Shown: in pieces, positions 24,612-32,748 of the stretch
Layout: every line of letters starts with the position of its first letter
Numbering within the stretch: the first letter of the stretch is position 1
NCBI GenBank assembly: GCA_013287605.1
Contig: JABDDM010000017.1
Location: 1 to 36,406, forward strand
Direction of reading: 5' to 3'
Source of the DNA: Ignavibacteria bacterium
GTDB lineage: Bacteria > Bacteroidota > Ignavibacteria > Palsa-1295
Length of the DNA stretch: 36,406 nt
Translations under genes and position numbers: made by a program
The notes under the pieces: generated by a model
What the model saw: only the letters and a program-made list of their open reading frames with translations
The model's database searches: none
Told to the model about the DNA's origin: nothing

Positions 24612-25299
24612 CCTACTTATTTCGGGAGCTACAGTTTTGGGCCTGACAAAATTTGGCGTCGATGTCCTTATCGCGGTCGCAGTGATCGCGGTTCTCTTTT
24701 TTGGGCTGGCGATCTGGACGGATGAAACCTGGCTTCGAGTCGTGCTCGCGGTCGTAGCAACATTTCTCGTCGTCTTCTCACTCAACTTCTTTCGTGATCC
24801 GGACCGAACTCCCGCAAGCGCGGGGCGCGGGCTTGATTCGCTTGTGATCTCTCCGGCAGATGGAAGAATCGTGATTCTGAAAGAAACAGACGAACCGAAT
24901 TATCTTCATTCGCGGGCATGGCTGATTTCGATCTTCATGTCGCCACTGGATGTGCATGTCAATCGAGCGCCGATGACAGGCGTAGTCGAGTATTTCAAAT
25001 ACATCAAAGGTGAATTCATCAAAGCTTCTGAAGAATCTTCAACGCATCGCAACGAGCGTGCGATGATTGGACTGAATGTTCACGGAAGGCGAATTCTCTT
25101 TTCTCAGGTTGCCGGCTACATTGCTCGAAGGATTGTTTGTCCGGTCAAAGTCGGTGATACTCTGCGAGTCGGAGAACGGTTCGGGATGATCAAGTTCGGC
25201 TCTCGAGTTGATATCTGGCTTCCACTGGATGCTCGGATACTCGTAAAAATGGGGCAGACGGTCCGCGCGGGCGAGACCGTACTCGCTGAGCTCCCCTGA
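24601..25299 (+). CDS. psd: Phosphatidylserine decarboxylase proenzyme, short type
   Basis: 232 residues with a TTG start at 24601 inside the purC end. GGAG four bases upstream supports it; a second TTG at 24637 is the alternative. Two transmembrane-like segments (VLIAVAVIAVLFFGLAI and VVLAVVATFLVVFSLNF) precede the catalytic domain, which has ISPADGRIV, IFMSPLDVHVNRAP and the self-cleavage motif FGSRVD near residue 200, where Gly-Ser cleavage creates the pyruvoyl group. The enzyme turns phosphatidylserine into phosphatidylethanolamine at the inner membrane. Next to pssA it completes that pathway. The short form is common in FCB-group bacteria. Confidence 0.93.
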   Translation: MAHNLLISGATVLGLTKFGVDVLIAVAVIAVLFFGLAIWTDETWLRVVLAVVATFLVVFSLNFFRDPDRTPASAGRGLDSLVISPADGRIVILKETDEPNYLHSRAWLISIFMSPLDVHVNRAPMTGVVEYFKYIKGEFIKASEESSTHRNERAMIGLNVHGRRILFSQVAGYIARRIVCPVKVGDTLRVGERFGMIKFGSRVDIWLPLDARILVKMGQTVRAGETVLAELP

Positions 25300-25306
25300 T
25301 GCCGGT

Positions 25307-26098
25307 ATGATCAAACTCACTCGTTCGATCATTCCCAGCCTGTTCACTGTGATGAACCTCTTCTGTGGGTTCGTTGCCATTAAGTCGGCATTCGTTGACA
25401 ATAAGCTCGAAACGGCAGGTTGGTTTATCGTCCTCGGTGGGGTCTTCGATGTGCTCGATGGACTTATGGCGCGCCTGACGCATTCCTCCAGTGAATTTGG
25501 TGTCGAGCTCGATTCACTTGCCGATGTCGTGACGTTTGGCGTAGGGCCGAGCGCAATCGTTTACAAGCTTTACTTCTATCAGTTTGGCGGCCTGGGATTA
25601 TTGCTCGCTGCTCTGCCAGCAATCTGTGGTGCGCTTCGACTTGCCAGATTCAACGTGCAGCTTGTTGGCTTTGACAAAGATTTTTTCAAGGGACTGCCGA
25701 TCCCATCCTCCGCACTCCTGATCGTTTCCTATGTCACGTTCTACTATTTACATCCCGACCCGAAATTTTCGAAGGAGGCGTATGACATCGTGTTGTTCGC
25801 GCTTGTCATTGGGGCCTCACTGCTGATGGTCTCGAACATAAAGTATGAATCGATCCCAAAGGTCTCGAAGAAGTCAATTTTGGCGAATCCTCTCAGATAT
25901 GCGATCTATCTCGCGGCTCTTATCCTAACAATAACAACAAGGGGGAGCGCGATCTTCCCATTCTTTGTTCTCTTCATTCTCTACGGTATCGTCCGTTCGC
26001 TTATTGACAGGATCTCACGAGCGATCAACGAACGAAGGGCCGCCGCGTTATTCGACGACGACGAATCAGATGCAGAGGAAGAAGACTTCGGAATATAA
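25307..26098 (+). CDS. pssA: CDP-diacylglycerol-serine O-phosphatidyltransferase
   Basis: 263 residues. Integral membrane enzyme joining CDP-diacylglycerol and L-serine to phosphatidylserine + CMP. The CDP-alcohol phosphotransferase motif D-G-x2-A-R-x8-G-x3-D-x3-D is exact: D51, G52, A55, R56, G65, D69, D73. About six to eight hydrophobic segments follow, including LLLAALPAICGAL, ALLIVSYVTFYYL, VLFALVIGASLLMV and AIFPFFVLFILYGIV. The C-terminal tail is cytosolic and acidic (DDDESDAEEEDF). Only 7 bp separate it from psd. Its product is the substrate of Psd. Confidence 0.95.
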   Translation: MIKLTRSIIPSLFTVMNLFCGFVAIKSAFVDNKLETAGWFIVLGGVFDVLDGLMARLTHSSSEFGVELDSLADVVTFGVGPSAIVYKLYFYQFGGLGLLLAALPAICGALRLARFNVQLVGFDKDFFKGLPIPSSALLIVSYVTFYYLHPDPKFSKEAYDIVLFALVIGASLLMVSNIKYESIPKVSKKSILANPLRYAIYLAALILTITTRGSAIFPFFVLFILYGIVRSLIDRISRAINERRAAALFDDDESDAEEEDFGI

Positions 26099-26104
26099 AA
26101 TTGC

Positions 26105-26386
26105 ATGAGCTACTACGTCTATATCGCGATCGAACGAAAAGAAGCAATTCTGGACCCTCAGGGAAAAGCGATTGAGCACGCGCTCTCTTCACTTGGATTT
26201 ACGAGCATCTCGAACACCCGGATCGGGAAGCTTGTCCGGCTGAAGGTCGAGGCCGCTAGTCCGGACGCTGCACGGCATATCGGTGAAGAAGCTGCCCGGA
26301 AGTTGCTTGCAAATGCGATCATGGAGGAATTCAGCGTGATTGAAGTGACCGACCAGCCACATCTGTCCGTAGGAGCGCACGCATGA
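26105..26386 (+). CDS. purS: Phosphoribosylformylglycinamidine synthase, PurS subunit
   Basis: 93 residues, typical of PurS. Small subunit of the three-part FGAM synthase (PurS/PurQ/PurL) of Gram-positives, archaea and many other bacteria, bridging PurQ and PurL for ammonia transfer. Seen: beta-alpha-beta start [24 protein letters not shown], then [10 protein letters not shown] and a C-terminal strand around FSVIEV. It overlaps purQ by 4 bp (ATGA), so co-translation is expected. It starts 6 bp after pssA. Confidence 0.93.
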   Translation: MSYYVYIAIERKEAILDPQGKAIEHALSSLGFTSISNTRIGKLVRLKVEAASPDAARHIGEEAARKLLANAIMEEFSVIEVTDQPHLSVGAHA

Positions 26387-27114
26387 GAACGCGCATCATT
26401 CAATTCCCTGGCTCGAATTGTGATCATGATGCCTATCACGCAGTCAAGAACGTATTGGCCGAACCTGACACTGAATTTGTTTGGCATAAATCAGAGACGA
26501 TCGGCGAAGATGTTGATCTTGTGATCCTGCCTGGTGGATTTTCCTATGGCGACTATCTTCGGACAGGCGCCATCGCCCGGTTTTCTCCGGTGATGAAAGA
26601 TGTGATCCGCTTTGCGAATGAGGGTGGAACAGTCATCGGTATTTGCAACGGGTTTCAGGTGCTCTGCGAGAGTGGACTGTTGCCTGGCGTGCTTATTCGT
26701 AACGAGTCGCTCAAGTTTATTTGCAAGGAAGTTCATCTTCGTACCGAGACGGTCGCAACACGTTTTACTTCGGCACTTACGCGCGGGCACGTACTGAAGA
26801 TCCCGATCGCACACGGAGAAGGAAATTTCATAGCAACCGACGAAGTGCTGGCTGATATCGAGTCTTCCGGCCAGGTGATTTTTCGCTATGCTTCGCCAGA
26901 TGGCGACGTAGTGCGTTCGGCGAATCCAAACGGGTCGCTCAATAATATTGCTGGGATCGTGAACAAAGATGGAAATGTCTTTGGGATGATGCCCCATCCA
27001 GAACGAGCATGCGAGATTATTCTCGGTTCGTCAGACGGATTGCCGATCTTCGAAAGTTTGCGCGAAAGCTTCAACCATGTAGACGAGCATCGCCTGGCGG
27101 CACAAGCCGCTTGA
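26383..27114 (+). CDS. purQ: Phosphoribosylformylglycinamidine synthase, PurQ (glutaminase) subunit
   Basis: 243 residues. Class I glutamine amidotransferase that releases ammonia for FGAM synthesis from FGAR. The catalytic triad is present: C88 in GICNGFQ, H205 and E207 in [18 protein letters not shown] near residue 49 is a PurQ signature. It works with PurS (overlapping upstream) and PurL, which is not in this window. It is followed 52 bp later by an unusual small membrane-protein gene. Confidence 0.96.
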   Translation: MRTRIIQFPGSNCDHDAYHAVKNVLAEPDTEFVWHKSETIGEDVDLVILPGGFSYGDYLRTGAIARFSPVMKDVIRFANEGGTVIGICNGFQVLCESGLLPGVLIRNESLKFICKEVHLRTETVATRFTSALTRGHVLKIPIAHGEGNFIATDEVLADIESSGQVIFRYASPDGDVVRSANPNGSLNNIAGIVNKDGNVFGMMPHPERACEIILGSSDGLPIFESLRESFNHVDEHRLAAQAA

Positions 27115-27166
27115 CCATCCCGATTAAACCCTTACGAGCCATTGCGCTCTAACTTACTCTAACAGG

Positions 27167-27337
27167 TTGCAGATCATCCAGGCCGCCATCCTTGTTCTTG
27201 TTGCGCTAGCGTTTTTTGTTGTGATTATAGCTGCCATGAGAAATATTCCACGTCCCCGTAAAGGGGTGTACCAGTACACAGCAAAAGGCAAAAGTTCTGG
27301 GTTTGAAGGACCGGGATCGGGCAAGGCCGGAGGATGA
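27167..27337 (+). CDS. Small single-span membrane protein (56 residues)
   Basis: The frame starts at TTG 27167 and stops at TGA 27335-27337; no ATG is available except one at residue 24. Product: short polar start, one strongly hydrophobic helix at residues 7-23 (AILVLVALAFFVVIIAA), then a basic stretch RNIPRPRKGVYQYTAKGK and a Gly-rich end. The clean helix plus positive-inside tail is unlikely by chance, and the frame lies on the coding strand in an otherwise empty 376-bp gap between purQ and tatA. Topology would be N-out/C-in. I do not recognise the family. Confirmation would come from conservation in relatives. Confidence 0.55.
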   Translation: MQIIQAAILVLVALAFFVVIIAAMRNIPRPRKGVYQYTAKGKSSGFEGPGSGKAGG

Positions 27338-27340
27338 GTA

Positions 27341-27396
27341 ATGAAGGATGAAAAGGAGGGATGAGAGAAGAGACTCGCAAAATCTTCATCCTTCAT
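27341..27396. repeat. GGATGA-type repeats with 12-bp inverted arms
   Basis: ATGAAGGATGAA (27341-27352) and its exact complement TTCATCCTTCAT (27385-27396) enclose 32 nt that includes further GGATGA-like units (also GGATGA at 27332-27337). It resembles short heptamer repeat clusters and may form a weak hairpin after the small membrane-protein gene. No U-tract. Confidence 0.45.
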
Positions 27397-27490
27397 CCTT
27401 GCCCGTTGAACCTATTCTGCAACCTCGAAGTTTCGAAATGCTGGGCATTCATCAATTGCCTGTAATTACACTTTCGTAGGAGAAGCTATT

Positions 27491-27694
27491 ATGTTTCGCA
27501 ATTTAGGCCCCATGGAGATCCTGATCATTCTGTTGATCATCATGGTACTCTTTGGAGGAAAGAAGATCCCCGAGCTCATGCACGGTCTGGGCAAGGGAAT
27601 CAGCGAGTTCAAGCGCGCTTCGCAGGCACCGCCGGATGAAGCTGCAAAGACTGAAACACCCGCAACGCCTGCACCGACCGCGCCAAAGGCTTAA
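27491..27694 (+). CDS. tatA: Sec-independent protein translocase TatA
   Basis: 67 residues. TatA forms the variable-size channel that moves folded twin-arginine substrates across the inner membrane. Seen: N-terminal membrane helix [13 protein letters not shown] with the conserved acidic residue (E9), hinge [16 protein letters not shown], an amphipathic helix (ISEFKRAS), then a short Pro/Ala/Thr tail. An AGGAG lies 8 bp before the ATG, one of the few clear Shine-Dalgarno sites here. A second TatA-like gene follows after 55 bp. tatC is not in the window. Confidence 0.93.
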   Translation: MFRNLGPMEILIILLIIMVLFGGKKIPELMHGLGKGISEFKRASQAPPDEAAKTETPATPAPTAPKA

Positions 27695-27705
27695 GGCTTA
27701 ATAAC

Positions 27706-27730
27706 TGCCGCTTCCGCTGTAGGAGCGGCA
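27706..27730 (+). other. Hairpin between the two tat genes
   Basis: TGCCGCT (27706-27712) pairs with AGCGGCA (27724-27730), and inner CC/GG extends the stem past a bulged T. No U-run follows. It may slow transcription or fix the ratio of the two Tat proteins; the role is inferred from position. Confidence 0.35.
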
Positions 27731-27749
27731 ATCGATCAAACTGACCGTC

Positions 27750-28220
27750 ATGTTTGAGAACCTCGGACCAGCCGAACTTCTCGTTATTTTCCTTGTCATC
27801 CTGATCTTCTTTGGACCAAAGAAGATACCTGAACTTGCTGCAAGTTTGGGCAAGGGATTGCGCAAGTTTAACGATGCGAAGGAAGGCTTCGAGACTCACG
27901 TCAAGACGGCAATGAAGGAGCCGATGGATGCGCTCAACGAAGCCAAAGCTGGTTTCGAGGCGAAATTGCTCGATGCTTCCCAACCATTGCGCGAGACGCT
28001 GATGCCGCCTGCGACGACCCAAATGAGCGCAGCAGCGACACTCCCAGAATCACCGTTTGTCGATCCAAACATTCCGGGCGTCCCATCCGCGGGTGTCGCT
28101 CCATCGACCAATGAGATCCCGCTATTCACGCCCCCGGCAGAATCACTTGCCAGAGGTGCCGAGATTTCTGAACCGCCCGAGCCAGTCCCAACTACTCTAG
28201 TGCCTCCGCGCGAGGCTTGA
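27750..28220 (+). CDS. TatA/TatB-like translocase protein with long C-terminal tail
   Basis: 156 residues. The first ~45 residues are a TatA/B module: LGPAELLVIFLVILIFFGPKKIPELAASLGKGLRKF. A charged amphipathic/helical section (about 45-80, DAKEGFETHVKTAMKEPMDALNEAKAGF) follows. The last ~70 residues are Pro/Ala/Thr/Ser-rich and probably disordered. The length is nearer TatB (about 170 in E. coli) than TatA, and longer tails are typical of TatB. However, the FGPKKIPEL hinge is TatA-like, so assignment as TatB is uncertain. It lies 55 bp after tatA and 103 bp before gatA. Confidence 0.85.
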   Translation: MFENLGPAELLVIFLVILIFFGPKKIPELAASLGKGLRKFNDAKEGFETHVKTAMKEPMDALNEAKAGFEAKLLDASQPLRETLMPPATTQMSAAATLPESPFVDPNIPGVPSAGVAPSTNEIPLFTPPAESLARGAEISEPPEPVPTTLVPPREA

Positions 28221-28288
28221 CGCTTCCGTTTTGATTCCCATTCATTCGTAAACTCCAGGCGTAGGTCTCAAGCCCACGAGAAAGAGCG

Positions 28289-28296
28289 TATTTTTG
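28289..28296 (+). promoter_or_regulatory. Putative -7 element for gatA
   Basis: TATTTTTG matches TAnnTTTG, 27 bp before the gatA ATG. No TTG at the -33 distance. If real, gatA is transcribed independently of the tat genes. Confidence 0.3.
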
Positions 28297-28323
28297 TTCG
28301 AACAGAAATCAATAACTATTCCC

Positions 28324-29670
28324 ATGTCCGTCAATTCCTTCGAGAGAGCTCGCTCGCTAAACAACAAGCTGAATTGTTTTCTCGATATTTTTGAGGAAAC
28401 TCGTGCGGGCGATGCCGGCAAAATTTCGGGGATGACTGTTGCAGTCAAAGATGTGCTGGCTGTCGAAGGAAAGAAGCTTACGTGCGCCTCGAAAATTCTT
28501 GAGAACTTCACCTCGCTCTATTCAGCGACTTGCGTAGAACGTTTAGTAAGCGAAGGCGCCGTACTGGTAGGCAAAACCAATATGGACGAATTCGCGATGG
28601 GCTCTTCGAACGAGAACTCTGCATTCGGTCCGGTTCGCAATCCGTGGGACTTGGCACGTGTACCTGGAGGATCAAGCGGAGGCAGCGCGGTTGCGGCGGC
28701 CGTTGGTGCAGCTCGACTAGCACTCGGCACTGACACTGGCGGGAGTATTCGTCAACCTGCCGCATTCACTGGCACAATAGGAATGAAGCCGACCTATGGA
28801 AGAATATCACGGTACGGCCTCACAGCGTTCGCATCTTCGTTCGATACGGTTGGGACGTTTAGCCGAACGCTCGAAGATTCAGCGAACGCTCTTGAAGTAA
28901 TGGCTGGTCGCGATCCTCAGGATGCGACTTCGGCAGATGTACCCGTTCAACAATACTCTGAAGCCTTGAAGAGAGATGTCAAAGGACTCACCATCGGGAT
29001 TCCAATGGAGTACTTCGGCGAAGGAATTGAGCCCGACATTCGCGAAGCAGTCGAAGCTGCGCGCGCAAAACTCGAGCGAGCAGGCTGTAAGATTGCGATG
29101 CTCTCGATGCCGCATACGAAATACTCGATCGCCGATTACTACATTCTGACCACTGCTGAAGCCTCCAGCAACCTCGCACGCTTCGATGGCATCCGATACG
29201 GCCGTCGTGCAGAAGGGAGCCATTCGCTGGAGGAGACCTACGTGCGCTCGCGTAACGAAGGTTTTGGTCGTGAGGTCAAGCGACGTATCATGCTTGGCAC
29301 CTACGTTCTCTCATCAGGATACTATGATGCCTATTACGGACGTGCACAGAAAGTCCGGCGTTTGATCACGCAGGATTTTAACGAAGCTTTCCAGGTGTGC
29401 GATGCATTGCTCACACCCACTACACCAACGACCGCTTTTAAATTTGGTCAGAAAAGTGACCCTCTTGCGATGTACCTCAGCGATATCTTCACGGTGAGCG
29501 CGAATATTAGCGGCACGCCGGCAATCAGTGTCCCGGTTGGACTCGACCGCGATCACCTACCGATCGGCGCGCAATTAATGACGCGTTCATTCGATGAGTC
29601 GACGATGTTTGCACTTGCAAAGGAAATCATTGTTGATGTGCTTGCGAAACTTCCTTCACTCTCCGAATAG
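28324..29670 (+). CDS. gatA: Asp-tRNA(Asn)/Glu-tRNA(Gln) amidotransferase subunit A
   Basis: 448 residues from the ATG at 28324; a TTG at 28294 would add ten unlikely residues. GatA is the amidase subunit of GatCAB, which makes Gln-tRNA and/or Asn-tRNA in organisms lacking the direct synthetase. The Ser-cisSer-Lys triad is present: K42 in MTVAVKD, then PGGSSGGSAVA at about 113-123 and DTGGSIRQP at about 138-146. MKPTYGRISRYG and YVLSSGYYDAYYG are further GatA hallmarks that separate it from generic amidases. It is slightly short against the usual ~480, mainly at the N-terminus. gatB and gatC are not adjacent. Confidence 0.93.
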   Translation: MSVNSFERARSLNNKLNCFLDIFEETRAGDAGKISGMTVAVKDVLAVEGKKLTCASKILENFTSLYSATCVERLVSEGAVLVGKTNMDEFAMGSSNENSAFGPVRNPWDLARVPGGSSGGSAVAAAVGAARLALGTDTGGSIRQPAAFTGTIGMKPTYGRISRYGLTAFASSFDTVGTFSRTLEDSANALEVMAGRDPQDATSADVPVQQYSEALKRDVKGLTIGIPMEYFGEGIEPDIREAVEAARAKLERAGCKIAMLSMPHTKYSIADYYILTTAEASSNLARFDGIRYGRRAEGSHSLEETYVRSRNEGFGREVKRRIMLGTYVLSSGYYDAYYGRAQKVRRLITQDFNEAFQVCDALLTPTTPTTAFKFGQKSDPLAMYLSDIFTVSANISGTPAISVPVGLDRDHLPIGAQLMTRSFDESTMFALAKEIIVDVLAKLPSLSE

Positions 29671-29842
29671 GAAATCCGTCGCTCAACTAGTCAATTGTAG
29701 TGTTCTCACTCAACAATTCTCAATACAGAACAGAACGCGTTCATCGATTTAATCATAGACTCATCCACTTTTTTGTGTTTCTACTTGCATACTGTCCAAT
29801 GAATGTCTAAATTCACAGGCGTTCAATTAATCCAACGTCCAC

Positions 29843-32677
29843 ATGAAAGTAGATCTCACTACGTGCACGAAGCGTGCAAAACAGTTTGCACTTATCTTCT
29901 TCTTAATCATCTCTTGCCTGGAAGCCGCGTTTGCCCAGCGGACAATTAGTTACCAGGGAATGTTGAATCAGCTCAACGGGACTCCGTTCAGAGACAGCTC
30001 CTACCGATTGGATATCTACTTAGCTTCAGATCGCGATGGCAATCCCATCATCTGGAGCGATAGCTATCTCGTTGAGACGAAGGGCGGAGTATTTTCACTT
30101 CAACTGGGTGCTGGAGCTGTTGCGCTGCCGAAGCCTTCTGAATTAGATCATCCGTTGTGGATTGCCACGGAAGTCAATGGAAGAGGCCGCACTGCGTTTA
30201 GTCCGATCTCATCAAGCTTCTCGGCACTCAGCATCGCTGACAGCACTGTAACGTCGTCAAAGATGGCGACGGATTATGTTGCCTCTGTTCAGATCAATGG
30301 TCAGCAAGTGACTGCTCGTGGGGGAGCACTTAATTTCGTGCAAGGCAGCGGCGTGGAGATGAGATATGACTCTGCTGCACAGAGTGTGATCATAAACTCA
30401 ACCCTCAATGCACCTCCTACGAGCAATTCCACTGGCAGCAAAGACTGGAGTGAAGCAGGAAACTACATTAACGGTGAGGAGTACCTTGGGACCTCGAATC
30501 AAGAAGATCTGGTAATCAAAACGAATAGTAATCAAGTGATGCGCTATATTGCGAACGAGGGAGACCCAAACATTCAGGGAGGCAATCAGGGCAACTTTAT
30601 TTCGAGATCTGCGCAGGGATCGATCATCGCTGGCGGCGGAGGTGATGGAACAGACAATGTCAACCTCATTGGAAGCAGTTATGCCACAATTAGTGGCGGA
30701 TCAGGCAACGTAGCTGGCAGTGCCGCTGGGCAATTCCAAACAGTTGGAGGCGGACACGCAAATGAAAGCGACGGTGAAGGATGTACGGTAGCTGGAGGCA
30801 TTGGTAACCATGCCGGTGATGGTCTTGACGACATGTGGACGACCGTCGCTGGAGGCATTGGCAATCAAGCGGAGGAACGAGGCAGTGCGATCGCCGGTGG
30901 GGACAGCAATCATACGGGCACCGATTGTGCCTTCATTGGTGGTGGCAGCCACAATGAGATTTCTATCACAGGCTCGCGTTCAGGATATGAAGTAATTTCT
31001 GGTGGGCTGCACAACAGTGTGATGGGGATATCTTCTGCGATCGCCGGTGGCCAGTACCTGACACTTGGAGCGTATTCGTTTGGATTCAATGGGGGCAGCG
31101 CCTCATCAACAACACCTACAGATCTTTCTGCTGCAGGTCTGCACAATGTTGCGTACTTCGGAAATGTGAATATGATGCTCGGCAATACCGATGGGGAAGC
31201 CAGAGCTTTGCAGTTCTATTCTCCTAACACCAAATCATATTTTAACCCTTCAGCCGCGCCCTATTACAGCTCCTTTAAAGCAGGTGCTCAACTCTCAAAC
31301 ATCTACTACACGTTACCGACGGCTATCCCACAGGCGGGACAAGTCCTGACGGCAACATCGGTAGCACACTCGAGCGTGGTTCTGGATTGGACGACCCAGG
31401 GCAAACAGGGAGCGGTATGGAGCAGTTATGGTAATAACGAGACAGATCCTCTCGGGCCGACATTCAATTATCTAGGGACAGCTGATAATCATGCGTTTGA
31501 AATTCATGTCGATCACAATGGCAGCGCCGCGCAGGGGAGAGGTCGCGTGCTGAGGTTCGAACCGAACAGTGTTTCGGCAAATCTGATCGGTGGATTCCAT
31601 GGGAACACATTATCCATCAAGGGCATCGTTGGAGCCGGCATTCTCTCGGGAGGCAAGGTCAATGGCATCAACGTTATTGGTGAAGATTTTGGAATCATCG
31701 CGGGCGGGTGGGGCAATCTCATCGACTGCTATCACTTATCTACTCTCGAAAAGGGTGATGGAGCATCTGTGATCGGAGGAGGATGGTTGAATTACATCGG
31801 TGATTACAGAACCGCTCCGAATCGCGGACACCCAAGGCGTTTGCGGGGCGCTAACGTCATATCGGGTGGCAGCAACAACACAATCCTCACGCGCAATGCG
31901 GTTGGAGGCAACATCATCTATACAGGCGGCTGCAGTATCAGTGGCGGTGAGTTCAACACAATTGCTTCACCTGCCGCAGCCACTGTGGGAGGCTTCAACC
32001 TGCGCGCAGATGGCGAGGCCCAATGCGTCATCGGCACGTACAACTTCGCTGACGGGAATAACCATAAGTTAGGGACAAATTTTCAGTTTCCTGCAAGTTG
32101 TGATAAGATCTTTGTCATTGGAAACGGCGAACGCGATCAGGCTGGAAGAAGCAATGCATTTTCAGTATCCTACGATGGCCATTCGGTGGTCAGCCATGTC
32201 AATGGTTCTGGTCAAAAGCCAGCGCAGGGGGCAATCCGGGGTGCGACTTATGTGGACAACATCGTCTATGCATGGGGCGACATTCCACAGAAGTTCACTA
32301 TGACAGAAAGCGTACCGGCAAGTTACACGTTCGTCACTAGTGACAGCGCAGATGACTTCGGGGTAAAATCAGTGACGATAAAGAATGCGGCTGGTGTCAT
32401 TTCCTACGAGATCGTGCTCAACGTGACCGATGATTATTGCAACAACACTCTTGCGCTTGATCACGCGAGCGGCGGTGCTTCGTCAATCACGGTTACGCCG
32501 ACGGAATTTACTTCGCCTGGAGATTGCCCGGTTGCGGTTCCGATGGTTAGCAGAATGAAGCCAAAGGACGCCTCACATAGCGGGCCGTGGTTTGTTGTTA
32601 AACTCTATGAGAATTGTCAGTCCAGACCGGATCCATTCATGTTCAAGGTCTGTGGACGTCCAACGGTAGGGAGCTAA
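29843..32677 (+). CDS. Secreted repeat protein with GGxxN beta-roll repeats
   Basis: 944 residues. Signal peptide: basic start, core FALIFFLIISCLEAAFA, cleavage before QRTISYQG. Residues ~32-130 form a module seen in many Bacteroidota surface or tail-fibre-like proteins (ISYQGMLNQLNGTPF...FSLQLGAG). Two blocks, about 253-433 and 583-743, are built of degenerate repeats of form IxGGxxNxxxG (TISGGSGN, TVAGGIGN, AIAGGDSN, VISGGLHN, VIGGGWLN, VISGGSNN). These resemble left-handed beta-roll heads of YadA/Hep_Hag adhesins. A non-repetitive C-terminal domain (~790-944) has several cysteines and no T9SS tail. An adhesin or structural surface role is inferred. It is convergent with the next T9SS protein across a shared terminator. 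Confidence 0.75.
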   Translation: MKVDLTTCTKRAKQFALIFFLIISCLEAAFAQRTISYQGMLNQLNGTPFRDSSYRLDIYLASDRDGNPIIWSDSYLVETKGGVFSLQLGAGAVALPKPSELDHPLWIATEVNGRGRTAFSPISSSFSALSIADSTVTSSKMATDYVASVQINGQQVTARGGALNFVQGSGVEMRYDSAAQSVIINSTLNAPPTSNSTGSKDWSEAGNYINGEEYLGTSNQEDLVIKTNSNQVMRYIANEGDPNIQGGNQGNFISRSAQGSIIAGGGGDGTDNVNLIGSSYATISGGSGNVAGSAAGQFQTVGGGHANESDGEGCTVAGGIGNHAGDGLDDMWTTVAGGIGNQAEERGSAIAGGDSNHTGTDCAFIGGGSHNEISITGSRSGYEVISGGLHNSVMGISSAIAGGQYLTLGAYSFGFNGGSASSTTPTDLSAAGLHNVAYFGNVNMMLGNTDGEARALQFYSPNTKSYFNPSAAPYYSSFKAGAQLSNIYYTLPTAIPQAGQVLTATSVAHSSVVLDWTTQGKQGAVWSSYGNNETDPLGPTFNYLGTADNHAFEIHVDHNGSAAQGRGRVLRFEPNSVSANLIGGFHGNTLSIKGIVGAGILSGGKVNGINVIGEDFGIIAGGWGNLIDCYHLSTLEKGDGASVIGGGWLNYIGDYRTAPNRGHPRRLRGANVISGGSNNTILTRNAVGGNIIYTGGCSISGGEFNTIASPAAATVGGFNLRADGEAQCVIGTYNFADGNNHKLGTNFQFPASCDKIFVIGNGERDQAGRSNAFSVSYDGHSVVSHVNGSGQKPAQGAIRGATYVDNIVYAWGDIPQKFTMTESVPASYTFVTSDSADDFGVKSVTIKNAAGVISYEIVLNVTDDYCNNTLALDHASGGASSITVTPTEFTSPGDCPVAVPMVSRMKPKDASHSGPWFVVKLYENCQSRPDPFMFKVCGRPTVGS

Positions 32678-32699
32678 CAACTCTTTTGAGCTCAATGAA

Positions 32700-32735
32700 A
32701 AAGGACACGCTCCCAGAGCGTGTCCTTTAACCTCA
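32700..32735. terminator. Bidirectional rho-independent terminator
   Basis: AAAGGACACGCTC (32700-32712) and its exact complement (32716-32728) around CCA: 13-bp stem. On the minus strand the stem is followed by TTC after a T-run (CCTTTTTC), so it is strongest for the T9SS gene. It lies between the two convergent stops (32677 and 32749). Confidence 0.9.
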
Positions 32736-32748
32736 ATTCACCTTTCGC

